Source: Ichthyophonus hoferi | Taxonomy: Eukaryota > Opisthokonta > Ichthyosporea > Ichthyophonida > Ichthyophonidae | Assembly: GCA_002751075.1 (NCBI GenBank) | Contig: NAOQ01000061.1 | Location: forward strand, 8,272 to 19,370 | DNA length: 11,099 nucleotides | Direction: 5' to 3' | Shown: one piece after another, positions 7,919 to 11,099 of the stretch | How the letters are laid out: every line of letters begins with the position of its first letter | Numbering within the stretch: the stretch's first letter is position 1 | Made by a program: the position numbers and the translations under genes | The notes under the pieces: model-generated | Databases searched by the model: none | What the model saw: the letters and a program-made list of their open reading frames with translations, nothing else | Told to the model about the DNA's origin: nothing

Positions 7919-8167
7919 AACAATTATAATTTTATGTTTTATATTAACAGTGTCATTTTATTGGGCCTGGTAGATGAAAGACCAATAAATTTCTAAATGT
8001 GGGTTGCTATAGTTACGATGACGTACACCTGCTAAGCATTATTGTTATGGCACTAGTACTTATTACTATGACTACTATAAAAGAGTATAATACATATGAA
8101 ACAAATAATTAAAAAATTAAAAAAACTTAAGCTCTGAGCTTTCTTGTAGCAGAGAGCAGGTAATTCT

Positions 8168-8260
8168 ATATGAATGATATGGTATGGTATATTATTATAG
8201 GTATTATAGGTATGCTATGATATAGTATGAGATGGTATGGTATAGTGTAATATAAACTAG
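8168..8260 (+). repeat. Degenerate GGTAT/ATAGG pentamer repeat
   Basis: Runs such as GATATGGTATGGTATATTAT, then ATAGGTATTATAGGTAT and GAGATGGTATGGTATAG form an interrupted pentamer array. Weaker continuation reaches about 8420. Related words occur near 6200-6230, suggesting that such pentamers are common in this genome. Confidence 0.55.
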
Positions 8261-8551
8261 TATTATTTAACATGGCATGGTAAAATACCGTGCTATGATA
8301 TAATCTAATATACTATGATGCTATATGATCTTAATTCATGGAATTTAATGATATAATATAATATGTGATATGATATGATCTAGCGTATTATAAAATATAA
8401 TGTAATTTGCTATAATATACTATAGGAAAATAGTTTCCATGCATAAAAGATTATTTGAGGGTACTGAGATTTTGCTCGGCGTCTATTGTGTGCATATTTC
8501 AATATACTGGCCATAACGCAATAGTATATGATATAATATAATATATTGTAG

Positions 8552-8710
8552 TTTCCTATTGTCCTACTAATTTGAGTGCTTCTGGTGGCGTGGCCATTAC
8601 AGCTATCCAATAATATGACTCGTGTGGGGGGCACTAACAGTCAAACCCTATTTGATTGGATTATAGAGAGGAAAGGGGTGGTGGTATGGATTGATAACAC
8701 CGGGCTTATG
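8552..8710 (+). other. Unassigned GC-richer open island, possible exon or relic
   Basis: A sharply less AT-rich patch with two overlapping open frames. One reads SYCPTNLSASGGVAITAIQ after an ATTGTAG acceptor-like site and stops at 8611-8613. The other reads TRVGGTNSQTLFDWIIERKG and on to WIDNTGLM, ending in TA repeats. The second frame stays open over the whole patch. No good donor or known family was recognised. The patch contrasts with its AT-only surroundings, so a broken exon or an RNA gene is possible. Confidence 0.2.
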
Positions 8711-10196
8711 TTATATATATATACTGTAGTACTAATTATATATATAATGTACTGCTTACTATATATATAATGTAGTACAATCATACACACTAGCATACAA
8801 AATAGTCAGTACTCAACCTTATTAATGTTAATGCCGGTACAACATAGCATAACATAACATTATGCCTTGTTTAAACCCCAATAACCATTGCAACTACTAT
8901 GCATATTAGCATACATACGATTATGCCCACTATATACATAACTAAATCTAAAAATATTAGGCAAAAAGATTTCCTTTTATATGGCAGATTATTAATAGTT
9001 AGTGATTAATATATCCTCCCAATTAACTCAAAAAAAATATATTATTAAATTGTCTAATAGTGTTGTCAAGATATCATATTAGGAGCTTAGTCCCTTCTCC
9101 CAATGGATCCTTGACCCATGGGTCCTCCTGATTTGGCCTAAGTGGGGTAACTTATAGCCAATAAGATAGGAGTCAGACAAACTGACGTTGTATGAAATGT
9201 GTTGACCTGTAAATTTTCAACCAACTAGGTTAAGATATTAATTCCTAAATAATTAAATAAGTAGCTACCAAAACATTTATAATTTGAAATCAAGAGGCAA
9301 TTGACCTTAACTGGCTCTCATGATTGGTTGAAGGTTGATAGGAATGGGGTACTATTGACCATCAGGTTATATGGTTAAAACTGAAAAAGGCGAATAAACT
9401 CAACCCTTCCGGATTAAATTTAAATTTTATATAGTCTACTTCAAAGTAGCTATTTGGTAATATATATTAAAATATAGCTAACTTTTAAAAAACCGTTCAG
9501 TATTCATAATTAATTTTGGAAGCCAATAAGGCCAGTAATAAAAACTATCACCTAGTAGCTGGGCAATTATAATTTAATTTAAATCTAGCACCCTACTGGT
9601 TGAATTGTTTACAAGACCAATTATGGTGTCTGATTACCTTACTGTCACTTAATAGATAGTGAATACTGTGTTAATATCATATTATATTATATTTATCACC
9701 CTCAGTGTAAGTAGGAAGTATAATCTGTCTCAAGTGAATAATTCGATTAGGTCATTGTAAATGATTCTGATTGGTCCACTACTTCCAATCATACTGAGTA
9801 GCTCAATTAATCATAGAGGTTAATTACCAATGAGCATTTTGGAAATTTAATTAAGATATGAGATGAGAAAAAGAATAGTCCAAGTTAGAGCAAATGATAA
9901 GGGAGATTTATTCACAGGAAAGAAGCCGTAGAGAGAGCATCTAAGAATTATAGCAATCTGTGGTAGTTCTAATGATTTGCCCACAGGCTTTGGGATCTCC
10001 AATTATATTGTTGATAGTAGTCATCGTTAGTTGGTCAGTGTGGTAAATTTTAAACGAAGCCAATCATAAATATTCATATTAACCAATCCAACTTATGATA
10101 GGCCAAAGAGACACACTATAATTATCTGATCTTGCTAAAATACTTAAATACCATTGGCTTACGACACCTTATTTAGATTGATGTAATAGTGTTCAT

Positions 10197-10409
10197 ATGT
10201 TGTACATTATGAAAAGAATCGGTCTACTTATTATTCGGGCCAAGATCAAGCCTACTTATTCATCAATGGTTGGCAATCTTGCAAAAAGAATGATCATAGA
10301 TGATCATTACAGTCTCTTGACTAATGGCCCACTTCCAAATATCAAACATCTGAAACTCCAGGCTACGTTTGATAATCTTGCAAAAACCCATCTACAGAGT
10401 TGGCGCTGA
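10197..10409 (+). CDS. Uncharacterised 70-codon ORF, possible orphan exon
   Basis: An open frame from ATG 10197 (or 10206) to TGA 10407-10409 with a balanced composition (PTYSSMVGNLAKRMI, LLTNGPLPNIKHLKLQ, ATFDNLAKTH). The segment AATCTTGCAAAAA appears twice (NLAK twice, 37 residues apart), hinting at an internal repeat. It lies in the 3' flank of the minus-strand lectin gene, on the opposite strand. No family recognised; no leader, membrane span or catalytic motif seen. Chance ORF or transposon remnant are live alternatives. Confidence 0.25.
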   Translation: MLYIMKRIGLLIIRAKIKPTYSSMVGNLAKRMIIDDHYSLLTNGPLPNIKHLKLQATFDNLAKTHLQSWR

Positions 10410-10633
10410 TGTGGGCCAGGCGAACAGACTGAAAGAGTCATGGTAAGAATATGAAATTGAATAAATAAATGGTCAAACACAAAATAACATTACTAAATGT
10501 AACTTACCATTAAGTATACATACCGTTATTTTTTTAGGAGTGGTATAAGCACAAATCTCCACATACCAGCAGAGAGCTCCTAATAGACTTTGTTAAACAT
10601 GTAGTCAGATACAAATATACTGTTTAACTTACC

Positions 10634-10855
10634 TTAATGTTCGTATCCCCACACTTCCACCTCACATATAGTGAGAACTCCATCTACAAGAGCATCCTCT
10701 AGTTGGATCATCAACACTTTGCCAGTTACAGGTTCAGGGCAATTCATCCACAAGTAAGCAACATTCGCGTGAACATATTTAGGCCCGCATTGTTTACCAT
10801 CCACAGTAATAACGACATTTCCAAGGTAACTCATATACCCTCGATGATTGGTAAT
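10634..10855 (-). CDS. Second F-type lectin gene, terminal C-half FTP exon (partial gene)
   Basis: Acceptor CTTCCATAG (10864-10856) opens ITNHRGYMSYLGNVVITVDG, followed by KQCGP, EPVTGKVLMIQ and LTICEVEVWGY, then EH and a TAA at 10636-10634. This gives 73 residues, the same C-half of the FTP domain as exon 560-788 and in the same phase 0. The stop is followed by one G and a GTAAGT, exactly where sibling exons have their phase-1 donor, so the exon has become terminal by gaining a stop at its end. The N-half exon should lie just right of base 11099. Upstream intron 10856 to 11099 aligns with 1941-2198. Number of domains upstream is unknown. Confidence 0.82.
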   Translation of the reverse strand: MTNHRGYMSYLGNVVITVDGKQCGPKYVHANVAYLWMNCPEPVTGKVLMIQLEDALVDGVLTICEVEVWGYEH

Positions 10856-11099
10856 CTATGGAAGGAATTATTGTTTAAAAACTGTCGTATATAGGTATAC
10901 ATATAACATACGTAAAGTAACTAAATGACAGCCATAAGTGTCTATATGTAATGAGGTCACATCCAATAATGTAAAAACGATGCTCTGTAAATCTGAATAT
11001 TGCACAACATAATTGAGCCAGGCGAGGTCACTGAAAGATAAATGATTGATGTTATTTGGCATTTGTGAGCCAATCATTAGGTAGAAATGTTTGTAAACA
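10856..11099 (-). other. Intron of the second lectin gene, open at right edge
   Basis: Aligns with the half-to-half introns at 789-1009 and 1941-2198 (shared GTCACTGAAAGATAAATG, AATAATGTAAAAA and CTCTGTAAAT words). The donor expected after an AAATACCTT-like sequence (plus-strand view) has not been reached by the window end. The 69-codon open frame here is intronic. Confidence 0.7.

Larger units (their letters stand above)
7622..10632. other. Long AT-rich region between MED11 and the second lectin gene
   Basis: Three kilobases without a convincing gene. Contents seen: degenerate GGTAT/ATGGT pentamer runs at 8170-8420; a 12-bp palindrome GACCCATGGGTC at 9113-9124; an imperfect TCACT...AGTGA inverted repeat near 9645-9662; and thirteen CCAAT/ATTGG words by eye from 9000 to 10160. 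Three short open islands are listed separately. The leftmost part should hold the MED11 3' UTR and the rightmost part the 3' flank of the second lectin gene. About 10530-10632 still aligns with the lectin inter-unit introns. Confidence 0.5.

Noticed and set aside
8410-8634. Minus-strand 74-codon open frame
   Set aside because: AT-repeat translation in the middle (YYIIYYC), no splice context and no recognisable domain.
9113-9124. Palindrome GACCCATGGGTC as a regulatory or transposon end
   Set aside because: A single 12-bp palindrome with no partner copy, target-site duplication or nearby gene start.
7622-10632. Transposon or virus-derived element
   Set aside because: I found no terminal inverted or long terminal repeats, no transposase or polymerase motifs, and no target-site duplications.
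10868-11077. Minus-strand 69-codon open frame
   Set aside because: It lies in an intron that aligns with two other lectin introns, where the frame is not kept.

Overview
This is an AT-rich, intron-bearing eukaryotic window. Clear spliced genes can be read from it by joining GT-AG exons by hand. F-type lectin (fucolectin/FTP, F5/8-type-C-like) domains point to an animal, probably a marine invertebrate; a sponge would fit but is not proven. Nothing bacterial or viral is visible.

Left part (1-3445, minus strand): a secreted multi-domain F-type lectin gene that runs off the left edge. It begins with a signal-peptide exon (ATG at 3445-3443). A short, diverged FTP domain follows (exons 3029-3129 and 2584-2821), then two good FTP domains (2199-2365 plus 1652-1940; 1010-1176 plus 560-788), then the first half of a fourth (1-88). 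Each domain is split into an N-half exon (starts phase 1, ends phase 0) and a C-half exon (starts phase 0, ends phase 1), so whole domains can be added or removed without breaking frame. The introns are also alignable between units. Two inter-unit introns hold a 113-nt hydrophobic-leader ORF ending in a GTAAGT donor. These look like relic first exons, suggesting that tandem single-domain lectin genes were fused into one.

Middle (5210-7621, plus strand): a four-exon gene, divergently oriented from the lectin gene, whose 133-residue product reads as Mediator head-module subunit MED11. Exons are 5210-5260, 5980-6093, 6415-6561 and 7532-7621. Introns carry TA and GGATA-type microsatellites.

Right part (7622-11099): about 3 kb of mostly non-coding AT-rich DNA rich in CCAAT/ATTGG, with three short open islands that I cannot assign. 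Then comes the terminal C-half exon of a second F-type lectin gene on the minus strand (stop at 10636-10634), whose upstream exons lie beyond the right edge. MED11 therefore sits between two lectin paralogs. The lectins are expected to act outside the cell in glycan or self/non-self recognition; MED11 acts in the nucleus. I see no functional link beyond position.
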